Below, in pieces: positions 35,849 through 44,274 of a stretch of DNA of 64,000 nt. The stretch is from an uncultured Paludibaculum sp. GTDB taxonomy: Bacteria; Acidobacteriota; Terriglobia; Bryobacterales; Bryobacteraceae. The notes under the pieces were generated by a model. It saw nothing but the letters and a program-made list of their open reading frames with translations. It made no database searches and was not told where the DNA came from. Position numbers and translations under genes: made by a program. Position 1 is the stretch's first letter. Each line of letters opens with the position of its first letter. The DNA is taken from positions 2,914,001-2,978,000 of the forward strand of contig NZ_OY762267.1 in NCBI RefSeq assembly GCF_963665245.1, read 5' to 3'.

Positions 35849-37537
35849 GTGCAAGGGCTACTTCATACCGATACCCGGCCGCCGGTTGCCTCAAACGGAA
35901 GCCAGACTGCCAACACCCACGCCGTATTGGTCGCTCACTTCTTCGCACGGTTTTTCGACAAGGAATCTCTCTCGCCCCAAGGAGACCCAGAGGCCAGCCT
36001 TGCGCAATTGCTGGGGATTCTGGCGACACCCAGCGCCTTCTTCGTACTGCTGTTCCGGCCCTTCGGCATGACCAACTGGTCTCTTGTCACGCTGCGTCAC
36101 CTGTTCGTTTCCCTGTCCATGCTCGTGATGGGCTTCATCCTTGTTTTCGAGTGGGACGCGCTGTTTCCTGACCGCCGCGACTACCAGATTCTGACCCCGT
36201 TGCCTCTCCGGCGATTTGAGATGTTCACGGCGAAGGTGCTGGCGCTCGCCCTGCTCATGAGCTTGTTTCTTGTGGACGTGAATCTCTTCGGGACCTTGCT
36301 GTGGCCCGGCATCGAGAGCGGGGGTGGCTTGGTGAGTGACTGGGCAACACATATCTTCGTGGTCGGCGCCGCCGGACTCTTCATGGCGCTCTTTGTCGCG
36401 GTGCTGCGCGGGGTGCTGGTTCTTCTGTTTCGTGGCTGGCTGTTGCGCCGTCTCTCAGTGATCGTGCAGACACTACTGATGAGTGTGCTGGTCACGCTGC
36501 TGATGCTGACGCCAATCATCGGAATGTTCACGCGGCAACTCGTCACATCGCACCACTGGATTCTCTACTGCCTGCCCAGCGTGTGGTTTACCGCACTGTA
36601 TGAGTGGATTCACCCGGCAACCACCAACCGAGCATTCCTGGAGATGGGACCGGTGGCACTGCAGGCCTTGGGAGCCGTGATTGTGCTCTTCCTGTTGACC
36701 TACCTGCCGGCCTATCACCTGCAGATCAACCGCGTGGTGGAGGCACCGGAGCCCAGCCCCAGAGGTCCGAGCTTGATCCGGCGCGCACTGGACAACCTAC
36801 TGAACCGGATTGTCCTGTGCAATGCGGTGGAACGGGCCGTGTTTCACTTCATCAGCGAGACCATCACACGTAGCGCCAAACACCGGCTGTTCCTCGCGAT
36901 GTACGGTGGACTGGGTGCCGCGCTTGCCTTCTTCCACTTCTCGACTGGCCGAAACGGGAAGCGGGAATTGCCGCTCGTGCTGTCTTTCATTCTGGTTTCC
37001 GGCCTGCGCGCCGCCTTCAACTTCCCCTCGGAACTCAGCGCGAACTGGCCGTTCCAGATGACGGATAGCCAGATCGCCAGATCGTGCCTGCAGGCCATCC
37101 GCAAGTGGGTCGCCCTATGCGCGATCGCACCGCTGTTCCTCCTGATGGCCGTGATGGAGTTCCACTACTTCCCGTGGCGACAGGCGATCTCTCACCTGGC
37201 CTACGGGCTGACGCTCTCCATCGTGATGCTGGAACTGCTCTTTCTCAGCTACCGCAAGGTGCCGTTCACCTGCTCGTTCTATCCCGGCAAGGTGAACCTG
37301 GTAGGCCTGATGGTGATTTATGTCCTGGGCTTCACCGCGTATAGCGATTGGATGGCCCGGCTGGAGGTGTGGATGTACAGCTCCGCCCTCGCCACATCGA
37401 TCTTCTACGCCTCGGCAGCGGCGATCCTCGTCCTGCTGGGCATCTGGCGGCGCTTCCTGCTGGAGGAGACGACAGCCGTCGACTATGAGGACGTCGATGA
37501 GAGTTCGATCCGCACATTGGGTTTGGAGATTCGGTAG
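35849..37537 (+). CDS. ABC-2-type exporter permease
   Basis: This 562-residue polytopic protein has around twelve hydrophobic helices (for example TLLMSVLVTLLMLTPIIGMF and LGAVIVLFLLTYLPAYHLQI). The start is uncertain: GTG at 35849 is the first available, while sequence that looks real begins near VAHFFARFFDKE. It is followed 15 bases later by its ATPase gene, which identifies it as the membrane half of an exporter. It is longer than the usual 250-400-residue ABC-2 permease and may combine two halves. Substrate unknown. Confidence 0.75.
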   Translation: MQGLLHTDTRPPVASNGSQTANTHAVLVAHFFARFFDKESLSPQGDPEASLAQLLGILATPSAFFVLLFRPFGMTNWSLVTLRHLFVSLSMLVMGFILVFEWDALFPDRRDYQILTPLPLRRFEMFTAKVLALALLMSLFLVDVNLFGTLLWPGIESGGGLVSDWATHIFVVGAAGLFMALFVAVLRGVLVLLFRGWLLRRLSVIVQTLLMSVLVTLLMLTPIIGMFTRQLVTSHHWILYCLPSVWFTALYEWIHPATTNRAFLEMGPVALQALGAVIVLFLLTYLPAYHLQINRVVEAPEPSPRGPSLIRRALDNLLNRIVLCNAVERAVFHFISETITRSAKHRLFLAMYGGLGAALAFFHFSTGRNGKRELPLVLSFILVSGLRAAFNFPSELSANWPFQMTDSQIARSCLQAIRKWVALCAIAPLFLLMAVMEFHYFPWRQAISHLAYGLTLSIVMLELLFLSYRKVPFTCSFYPGKVNLVGLMVIYVLGFTAYSDWMARLEVWMYSSALATSIFYASAAAILVLLGIWRRFLLEETTAVDYEDVDESSIRTLGLEIR

Positions 37538-37552
37538 CGCGGGAGGACCACC

Positions 37553-38326
37553 ATGCTGGAACTACAAGGATTGACCAAGTACTATCGAAACACGGCCGTG
37601 GTCGATAGAGTGAGCTTTCAGGTGCGGCCCGGCGAGGTCACCGGCTACCTGGGTCCTAACGGCTCTGGCAAGTCGACGACGGTCAGGATGATTACCGGAC
37701 TGCTGGAGCCCAGCGCCGGCAAAGTCCTGCTGGATGGACGGGACATCCGCGACGACTGGACCGGCTTCAAGCGCCGCCTGGGCTACGTCCCCGAAGAAGC
37801 GATTCTCTACTCCTACCTGACCGGCCTCGAGTACCTGCGTCTCATCGGCCGCCTGCGTGGCTTGCGGGAAAGGGACGTCGAGCAGCGCGCCAACGATCTG
37901 CTGGAGCTCTTCTCGCTGCATCCCTTCCGGCACGGCGCCATATCCACCTACTCCAAGGGGATGCGCCAGCGGATTCTCATCTCGGCCGCGCTGATGCACA
38001 ACCCGGATCTGCTGATTCTGGACGAGCCGTTGTCCGGTATGGACGTCACCTCCGCTCAACTCTTCAAACACCTGCTGGACGAACTCGCACGGCAGGGCAA
38101 GATGGTGCTCTACATCTCCCACGTGCTCGAAGTGGTCGAACGGGTCTGCGAGCGAGTCGTGATTCTCTTCAAGGGGAAGGTCATGGCCGACGACTCAGTG
38201 GAGCGCCTGCGCGACCTGATGCACCTCTCTTCCCTGGAGCAGATCTTCTCAGAACTGGTCGAGCAACGGGACTTGCAGGCCGTGGCCCGCGATATCGCCG
38301 CTGCAATCCAGTCCCGTCGAGTGTGA
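37553..38326 (+). CDS. ABC transporter ATP-binding protein (ABC-2 exporter)
   Basis: This 257-residue ATPase has Walker A GPNGSGKST, Walker B LLILDEPLSGMD and switch His in YISHVLE. Its signature is the variant YSKGMRQRI, common among ABC-2 export ATPases (the CcmA/NatA group). A GGGAGGACCACC stretch precedes the ATG. It is encoded directly after the permease gene and forms one transporter with it. Confidence 0.92.
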   Translation: MLELQGLTKYYRNTAVVDRVSFQVRPGEVTGYLGPNGSGKSTTVRMITGLLEPSAGKVLLDGRDIRDDWTGFKRRLGYVPEEAILYSYLTGLEYLRLIGRLRGLRERDVEQRANDLLELFSLHPFRHGAISTYSKGMRQRILISAALMHNPDLLILDEPLSGMDVTSAQLFKHLLDELARQGKMVLYISHVLEVVERVCERVVILFKGKVMADDSVERLRDLMHLSSLEQIFSELVEQRDLQAVARDIAAAIQSRRV

Positions 38327-38339
38327 TATCTTGCCCACG

Positions 38340-39179
38340 ATGCTACGTTCTACGATTTCCCGTCGTTCCTTCCTGGCAACGGCAGCGGCTGCCTCCGTTG
38401 TTTCGGCAAAAGGCAAGAAGATCCCCGTCGGTTTGGAACTGTTCTCCGTTCGCGACCTGCTCCAGAAAGACATGATGGACACGGTCCGCCAGGTGGCCAA
38501 GCTCGGCTATCAGGGCGTCGAGTTCTTCTCCCCCTACTTCTCCTGGACTCCGGCACAGGCCAAGGACGTCCGCAAGCTCCTCGACGAGCTGAACATCAAG
38601 GCATACTCGACGCACAACAGTGCCAGTTCCTTTGCGCCCGAGAACATCGAGAAGGCGATCGAGCTGAATACGATCATCGGCAGCAAGTTCATCGTGATGG
38701 CCAGTTCAGGCCGCGTGGAAGGGCTGGACGGCTGGAAGAAGGTGGCCGCCACTCTCACACAGGGCCACGAGAAGTTCGAGAAGGCCGGCATCCGCGGCGG
38801 ATACCACAACCACCAGACCGAATTTAAGCCGCTGGACGGTACCCGCCCCATCGAGATTCTGGCCAAGGAAACGCCGAAGACCTTCATGCTGCAGCTGGAC
38901 ATCGGCACCTGCATCGAGGCCGGCTCCGACCCGGTCGCCTGGATCAATCAGAACCCCGGCCGCATCAACTGCATCCATTGCAAGGACTGGTCTTCAGACA
39001 AGGCATTGGGCTACAAGGTGCTGTTCGGCGAAGGGGTCGCGCCTTGGAAGAAGATCTTTGAGGCCGCCGAGAAGAAGGGCGGCATTGAGTATTACCTTGT
39101 GGAGCAGGAGGGCAGCCGGTTCTCCTCCATCGAGTCCGCCCAGCGCTGCCTGGAGTCGTTCCAGAAGATTCACGGCTGA
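38340..39179 (+). CDS. Tat-exported sugar phosphate isomerase/epimerase-like protein
   Basis: This encodes 279 residues from the ATG at 38340. A textbook Tat leader (SRRSFLATAAAASVVSA) is followed by a xylose-isomerase-like TIM barrel: VGLELFSVRDLL, GYQGVEFFSPY, GGYHNHQTEF, LQLDIGTCIEAG and YYLVEQEGS, with metal-ligand-type His, Glu and Asp residues. Export of a TIM-barrel isomerase is common in Acidobacteriota and Planctomycetes and goes with periplasmic processing of modified or keto sugars. It begins 13 bases after the ABC-2 ATPase gene but is probably functionally separate. Its paralogue is at 61817-62665. Confidence 0.85.
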   Translation: MLRSTISRRSFLATAAAASVVSAKGKKIPVGLELFSVRDLLQKDMMDTVRQVAKLGYQGVEFFSPYFSWTPAQAKDVRKLLDELNIKAYSTHNSASSFAPENIEKAIELNTIIGSKFIVMASSGRVEGLDGWKKVAATLTQGHEKFEKAGIRGGYHNHQTEFKPLDGTRPIEILAKETPKTFMLQLDIGTCIEAGSDPVAWINQNPGRINCIHCKDWSSDKALGYKVLFGEGVAPWKKIFEAAEKKGGIEYYLVEQEGSRFSSIESAQRCLESFQKIHG

Positions 39180-39284
39180 GCGCGACCTATGGCCGGAAGG
39201 GGGCTTCGGCCTCCTTCCCTGCCTGCTGCAAACTCTCGGCGCCCGCCTGGTACCCTTCCTCCGGCATCGCGTCTGATCGCACTG

Positions 39285-40400
39285 ATGCGAATGCTAAAAC
39301 TCCTGACACCTCTTGCTTTGGCCGCGGCTGCCTACGCCCAATATCCGGGCTTGACGCTGCCGCCGAGCGGCAACAACCAGAAGGCGGCCGTTGTCCAGTA
39401 CATCGGCCCGGTGAAAGTGAGTATCGAATACTCCAGCCCCGCCGTCCACGGCCCAGATGGCAAGGACCGCCGCGGTCAGATCTGGGGCAAACTGGTGCCT
39501 TACGGCATGTCCGATCTCGGTTTCGGCAACGGCAAACCGGGGCCGTGGCGCGCGGGCGCCAACGAGAACACGGTCCTTTCGGTCTCGGACAGTGTCCTCA
39601 TCGAGGGCAAAGCGCTGCCCGCCGGACGCTATGGCCTGCACATGCTGGCCGGTCCGGAGGAATGGACCCTCATCCTCTCGAAGAATGCCAACGCCTGGGG
39701 CAGCTTCTTCTACGAGGAAAAGCAGGACGCGTTACGCGTGACCGTGAAACCGCACAAGCATGACTACCGCGAATGGCTCACCTATGAGTTCACGAGCCGC
39801 AAGCCTGGTGAGGCCACCGCCGAATTGCAGTGGGAGGAGCTCGCCGTACCGTGGACTATCCAGGTACCCGACGCCAATGACATCTACATCTCCCATCTCG
39901 AGAAGGAGCTCACTACAGTACCTGGATTCAGTCACGAGGGCTATGTCTCGGCGGTCCAGTTCTGCCTGGCCGAGAACACGCATCTGGAGCAGGCCCTCAA
40001 GTGGGCCGACGCCGCCATCAACATGCGTTACGTGGGTCAGGCCAACTTCCTTACCCTCAGCACCAAGGCGCAGGTTCTCTCGAAACTGAAGCGGGAGGCG
40101 GAAGCCAAGGAGATGATGATGACCGCCCTGAACCACCCCACGGCCACGGCGCTTCTCATCCACCAGTACGGCCGGCAACTCCTCAACGAGAAGAAGAACC
40201 AGGAGGCGCTGGAGGTGTTCCAACTCAATGCGAAGAGGAATGGGGATGGCTGGCCCGTCCATGTCGGTTTGGCGCGCGCCTATTCGGCATTGGGCGACAA
40301 GCCAAAGGCCTTGGAGCATGCCAAGAAGGCCTTGACCCAGGCCCCCGACGATGTGAACCGCAAGAGCCTGCAGGGCATGGTCGAGTCGTTGTCGCAGTAG
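39285..40400 (+). CDS. Exported DUF2911 protein with C-terminal TPR repeats
   Basis: This encodes 371 residues from the ATG at 39285. A signal peptide (MLKLLTPLALAAAAYA) is followed by a DUF2911 domain (WGKLVPYG, WRAGANENTVL, GKALPAGRYGLHML, residues about 30-190) and a helical TPR region (about 215-370, for example NQEALEVFQLNAKRNGDG and DKPKALEHAKKALTQAPDD). DUF2911 has no known activity. An upstream in-frame extension to 39189 is not protein-like. Confidence 0.85.
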   Translation: MRMLKLLTPLALAAAAYAQYPGLTLPPSGNNQKAAVVQYIGPVKVSIEYSSPAVHGPDGKDRRGQIWGKLVPYGMSDLGFGNGKPGPWRAGANENTVLSVSDSVLIEGKALPAGRYGLHMLAGPEEWTLILSKNANAWGSFFYEEKQDALRVTVKPHKHDYREWLTYEFTSRKPGEATAELQWEELAVPWTIQVPDANDIYISHLEKELTTVPGFSHEGYVSAVQFCLAENTHLEQALKWADAAINMRYVGQANFLTLSTKAQVLSKLKREAEAKEMMMTALNHPTATALLIHQYGRQLLNEKKNQEALEVFQLNAKRNGDGWPVHVGLARAYSALGDKPKALEHAKKALTQAPDDVNRKSLQGMVESLSQ

Positions 40401-40525
40401 GAGCTGCGCGTCGCGTACCGTGAGGCAGACGCACACGCCGGGACAGCGTCTGCCTCGCGGTACACGATCCCAGTCGCGCGGCTGAATACCGATCCGCCAT
40501 ATACTGACGGCAGAGAACTTTGCCG

Positions 40526-42019
40526 ATGCCCACCTCCGAAATCTCCCGTCGCACCTTTGTCGCCGCACTCTCCGCCGCCAGCCAACTCTCCGCCGCCGAT
40601 GACGGATGGATTGCCCTCTTCGACGGCTCCTCCCTGAAGGGCTGGAAGCCCAGCGAAAACAAAGGGACCTGGAAGGTAGCCGACGGGCTGCTATCCAACG
40701 ATGGGGGGCGCTCGCACCTCTTCTACAACGGCCCGGTAAAAGGCGCGGATTTCCGCAACTTCGAGCTGGAAGCGGAAGTCATGACGCGGCCCGGCTGCAA
40801 CTCGGGCCTCTACTTCCATACGACGTACCAGGAGTCCGGCTTCCCGCAGAAGGGCTTCGAAATCCAGGTCAACAACACGGCCACCGGCGAGGGCACCTAT
40901 CGGGAGCGCAAGAAGACCGGCTCTCTCTATGGCGTCCGGAACGTCTACAAACAGTTCGTCCCCGATAACGAGTGGTTCAAGCTGCATATCTCGGTGCGCA
41001 TGAAGAACATCCAGGTGCGGCTGAACGGCATGCTGGTGGTGGACTACAACGAACCCAACCCGCCGGTGATCGCCGAAGGTTCCGAACGCGGGCGGTTCCT
41101 TGACCACGGCACCTTCGCTGTGCAGGGCCACGATCCGGGATCCCACGCACTATACAAGAGCATCCGTGTGCGGCCGCTGCCCGACGAACTGCCGACGACG
41201 AAGATCGCCTACCCGCCACCCGACCAGACCTTCCGCGACATCATCAATTACGGCGCCCACAACATCCCGATGGTCGACTTCCACGTCCACCTGAAGATGG
41301 GGCTCACCCTCGAGCAGGCGCTCCAGAAGTCCCGTCAGGACGGTATCATGTACGGCATCGCCGTCAACTGCGGCAAGGGCTTCCCGGTCCAGGACGACGC
41401 AACCGCCCGGCAGTTCGTCGAGAGTCTGAAAGGCCAGCCTGTCTTCATCGCCATGCAGGCCGAAGGCCGCGAGTGGACCCAGATGTTCTCCAGCAAAACC
41501 GTCGCCCTCTTCGACTACGTCTTCACCGACTCCATGACCTGGACGGACAACCATGGCCGGCGCATGCGAACCTGGCTGCCCGATGAAGTCGGCTCTATCG
41601 CCGATCCTCAGGAGTTCATGGAGACCCTGGTCGATCGTGCCGTAGGCATCCTCGACAAGGAACCGGTCGACATCTACGTAAACCCCACGTTTCTGCCCGA
41701 TGCTATCGCCAAGGACTACGCAAGTTTGTGGACCGAAGAGCGAATGAAGAAGGTGGTGGCCGCCCTCGCCCGCAACGGTGTGGCCATGGAGATCAATAAC
41801 CGATATAAGCTGCCCAGCGCCGCCTTTGTCCAGATGGCCAAGGCCGCCGGTGTGAAATTCACCATGGGCACCAATAATACCGGGCCGGCCGATCTGTTGC
41901 GCTGCGAGTATGGCCTGCAGATGATCAAGGAATGCAAGCTCGGGTGGCAAGACTTCTTCGTCCCGGGCGCCTTCGGACCGAAGGCCGTCGAGCGGAGACC
42001 AAACGCATTGCGAGGGTAA
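40526..42019 (+). CDS. Tat-exported DUF1080 domain fused to a PHP-like domain
   Basis: This encodes 497 residues from the ATG at 40526. A Tat leader (ISRRTFVAALSAASQLSA) precedes a DUF1080 domain (WIALFDGSSLKGWKPSE to about residue 220). A second domain follows that resembles PHP phosphoesterases: HxH at H253/H255 in VDFHVHLK, GVAMEINNRYKLPSAAF, and KAAGVKFTMGTNNTG at the end. In PHP enzymes that last motif is GSDAH/GTDAH with metal-binding Asp and His; here Asn and Thr replace them, so the metal site looks incomplete. It may hydrolyse or bind a modified sugar. Confidence 0.82.
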   Translation: MPTSEISRRTFVAALSAASQLSAADDGWIALFDGSSLKGWKPSENKGTWKVADGLLSNDGGRSHLFYNGPVKGADFRNFELEAEVMTRPGCNSGLYFHTTYQESGFPQKGFEIQVNNTATGEGTYRERKKTGSLYGVRNVYKQFVPDNEWFKLHISVRMKNIQVRLNGMLVVDYNEPNPPVIAEGSERGRFLDHGTFAVQGHDPGSHALYKSIRVRPLPDELPTTKIAYPPPDQTFRDIINYGAHNIPMVDFHVHLKMGLTLEQALQKSRQDGIMYGIAVNCGKGFPVQDDATARQFVESLKGQPVFIAMQAEGREWTQMFSSKTVALFDYVFTDSMTWTDNHGRRMRTWLPDEVGSIADPQEFMETLVDRAVGILDKEPVDIYVNPTFLPDAIAKDYASLWTEERMKKVVAALARNGVAMEINNRYKLPSAAFVQMAKAAGVKFTMGTNNTGPADLLRCEYGLQMIKECKLGWQDFFVPGAFGPKAVERRPNALRG

Positions 42020-42049
42020 GGCCTCGCATCACTGTTGTGTTTTTCAACA
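42010..42049 (+). terminator. Probable terminator after the DUF1080-PHP gene
   Basis: A six-base stem GCGAGG/CCTCGC (42010-42015 and 42022-42027) overlaps the stop codon region. It is followed by a second small stem TGTTG/CAACA (42033-42037 and 42045-42049) whose loop contains a T5 run. Together they could end the upstream transcript. Confidence 0.4.
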
Positions 42050-42218
42050 ACATCAGCGGCTATTTCACATCACTGAAACTGGCAGCCTAATTGCTAGGTA
42101 ACGGCAACTAGCAAAGGGTGCAATAAGCTCTCTGAAGGCGTTCCAGCTTCTCCGTAACGGGTGATTGAGAATGTCGCTGCCCACCGGCAGGGTCTTCTCG
42201 AAGAGCTGTTTGGTTTGT

Positions 42219-42256
42219 GAAGTACGGCCCGGAGTGACAAGTCCGGACCGTACTTC
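42219..42256 (+). promoter_or_regulatory. Long hairpin in the leader of the multiheme operon
   Basis: GAAGTACGGCCCGGA (42219-42233) pairs with TCCGGACCGTACTTC (42242-42256): 14 of 15 bases, one C-A mismatch, eight-base loop. It lies about 125 bases before the first cytochrome ATG. As DNA it is a dyad for a dimeric regulator; as RNA it could be an attenuator or stability element. Its distance from the previous stop (about 200 bases) makes a terminator for the upstream gene less likely. Confidence 0.5.
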
Positions 42257-42337
42257 TGGGTTCCATCGGAAAAACTTACCGGAAGTTCTGCCGTTCTTAC
42301 CGAACCATCGCCATTGTGAGAGCGTTCACCTGAACCA

Positions 42338-42353
42338 CCGCGCAAATGCGCGG
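42338..42353 (+). promoter_or_regulatory. Short GC hairpin close to the first cytochrome start
   Basis: CCGCGC/GCGCGG around an AAAT loop forms a six-base perfect stem, ending 28 bases before the ATG of the 23-heme gene. It could affect translation initiation or be a second operator half. It is short, and in GC-rich DNA it may be chance. Confidence 0.3.
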
Positions 42354-42381
42354 GCTGAAGAGTTGTTTCGTTGGTTAGGTA

Positions 42382-44274
42382 ATGCTCTTACTACGGATGC
42401 GGGTTTGGGTGAAAAGCATCATTGCCATCGCGCTGTTTTTGTGCGCCCGTACGCTGAGCGCACAGATGTCCCCCGGGGAACTATCCAAAGCGCACCAGAC
42501 GTTGGACGGCGCGCTGAAATGTGCGAGCTGCCACAGTTTCGGAACGGGAGGCGCACATCTCAAGTGCCTGGAATGCCACACCGAGATTCGGCGGCGCCTC
42601 GAACAGAAAACCGGCTATCACGCCCAGATCGTACGGGGTGCCGGCGCCGCCACCTCCTCCGACTGCGCCCGGTGCCACGCTGAGCACAATGGGCGTGCCT
42701 TTCAGCTGGTCCGCTGGCATACTCCGAAAGCCAAGTTCGACCATCGCCAAGCCGGATTCCAGTTGCAGGGCCGCCACGCCGCCCTGCCCTGTCAGCAATG
42801 CCACCAGCCCAAGAACATCGTTGAGCCGTCCAGGCAGGAGTTGAAGCAGACCGATCTTTCGAAGACCATGCTGGGCCTGAGCAGAGCCTGCGCCAGTTGT
42901 CATGAAGACATCCATCGCGGGGCGCTGGGTGCCGACTGCGCAAAGTGCCATACACAGGATCAATGGAAGAATCCGGCTGAGTTCCAGCATGACAAGACCG
43001 CATTCCCGCTCACCGGCGCTCATACCCGGGTTCGTTGCGACGGCTGCCACAAACCGGCTCCGGCCCTAGGCAACCGGGTCCAGTACAAGAACTTTGTCTT
43101 CCAGGAATTCTGTAAGTCCTGCCATGCCGACAAGCACGGCGGCGCGTTCTCGGCCGACTGTCAGAAGTGCCACACCACCGAAACGTGGAAGGCCGTCCAT
43201 AACGACTCGTCGTTCGACCACAGCCGCACGAAGTTCCCCCTACTGGGCCTGCACCGGGCCGTCGGCTGTCAGAAGTGCCACGCCGGATCGAACTTCCGCG
43301 CGCCCGTTCCCCATGAACACTGCCTCGATTGCCACAAGGACCAGCACGGCGGCCAACTGCTCTCTCGTAACGGTGGTGAATGCGCGGCCTGTCACACCGA
43401 ATCAAGCTGGAAGACCGTCCGCTTCGACGCGGCCGCGCATGCCCAGACCCGCTATCCACTGTCCGGACGCCACGCCAAAGTGGCCTGTGAAAACTGCCAC
43501 CCCGGCCGCGGCACGTCCATGAACTTCCATCCGGCGTCGGGCTCCTGTCTGGCCTGCCACAAGGACCGCCATGCCGGACAGTTTGCCGGCGCGCCGTGGC
43601 AGAACCAGTGTGAGCAGTGCCATGAGGTCGAAAGCTGGAAGACGGTGAAATACACTCTCGACAATCACGCCAGGAGCGGTTTCGCCCTCACCGGCAGCCA
43701 TCGAGCCGTTCCTTGTTCCAGCTGCCATCGCGAGACCACGGGCATCGAATCCATCCGCTTCCACGGCATAGGGAAGGATTGCGCCGCCTGCCACCAGAAT
43801 CCGCACAGCGACTCGGCCAGCCCGGCACTCAAAGGCAACTGGTCGTGCGATCAATGCCACACTTCCCGAAACTGGCGTGAGACCGCGCCCTTCGACCACG
43901 GTCCGACCGGATTCGTCCTGCTGGGGCGCCATCGCGGAGCCCCCTGCCTCGGCTGCCACAAGCCGGCCACCGCCAGCGCGCACCGCACCATCGTGTTCAA
44001 TACGGCGGGCAAGGAGTGTGCCACCTGCCACTCCGATGTCCACGCTGGTCAGTTCCGCACATCCGCCCAGGCTCAGCCGGACTGCGGAAGCTGCCACACC
44101 TCCGCAAACTGGCGGACTGAATCCTTTGATCATCAGAAGCATTCCACGTTCTCCTTAGCCGGCGCCCACGAACGCGTGCCCTGCGGCATGTGTCATATGG
44201 GCCAAGCCACTACCACCGGCCGTGTAGTGGCCTATCGAGGAACTCCCAGACGTTGCGAGGCATGCCACGAATGA
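42382..44274 (+). CDS. Exported 23-heme c-type cytochrome
   Basis: This 630-residue protein has a signal peptide (SIIAIALFLCARTLSA). I count 23 CxxCH sites, from CASCH near residue 48 to CEACH three residues before the end, or one heme per 27 residues. Many repeats follow a pattern of FDH, then FPLxGxH, then CxxCH, then CxxCHxDxHxG, then CxxCHxxxxW, which places free histidines as possible distal ligands. No Cys lipobox or membrane helix is seen, so it is soluble periplasmic or extracellular. Its stop overlaps the start of the 64-heme gene (ATGA). It is the first gene of the predicted electron-transfer operon. Confidence 0.93.
   Translation: MLLLRMRVWVKSIIAIALFLCARTLSAQMSPGELSKAHQTLDGALKCASCHSFGTGGAHLKCLECHTEIRRRLEQKTGYHAQIVRGAGAATSSDCARCHAEHNGRAFQLVRWHTPKAKFDHRQAGFQLQGRHAALPCQQCHQPKNIVEPSRQELKQTDLSKTMLGLSRACASCHEDIHRGALGADCAKCHTQDQWKNPAEFQHDKTAFPLTGAHTRVRCDGCHKPAPALGNRVQYKNFVFQEFCKSCHADKHGGAFSADCQKCHTTETWKAVHNDSSFDHSRTKFPLLGLHRAVGCQKCHAGSNFRAPVPHEHCLDCHKDQHGGQLLSRNGGECAACHTESSWKTVRFDAAAHAQTRYPLSGRHAKVACENCHPGRGTSMNFHPASGSCLACHKDRHAGQFAGAPWQNQCEQCHEVESWKTVKYTLDNHARSGFALTGSHRAVPCSSCHRETTGIESIRFHGIGKDCAACHQNPHSDSASPALKGNWSCDQCHTSRNWRETAPFDHGPTGFVLLGRHRGAPCLGCHKPATASAHRTIVFNTAGKECATCHSDVHAGQFRTSAQAQPDCGSCHTSANWRTESFDHQKHSTFSLAGAHERVPCGMCHMGQATTTGRVVAYRGTPRRCEACHE

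Larger units (their letters stand above)
42050..42381. other. Upstream region of the multiheme operon, no gene seen
   Basis: The multiheme operon promoter must lie here. The stretch holds two hairpins, listed separately, and no convincing reading frame with a ribosome-binding site other than that of the cytochrome gene. I see no clear -35/-10 pair. Confidence 0.4.
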
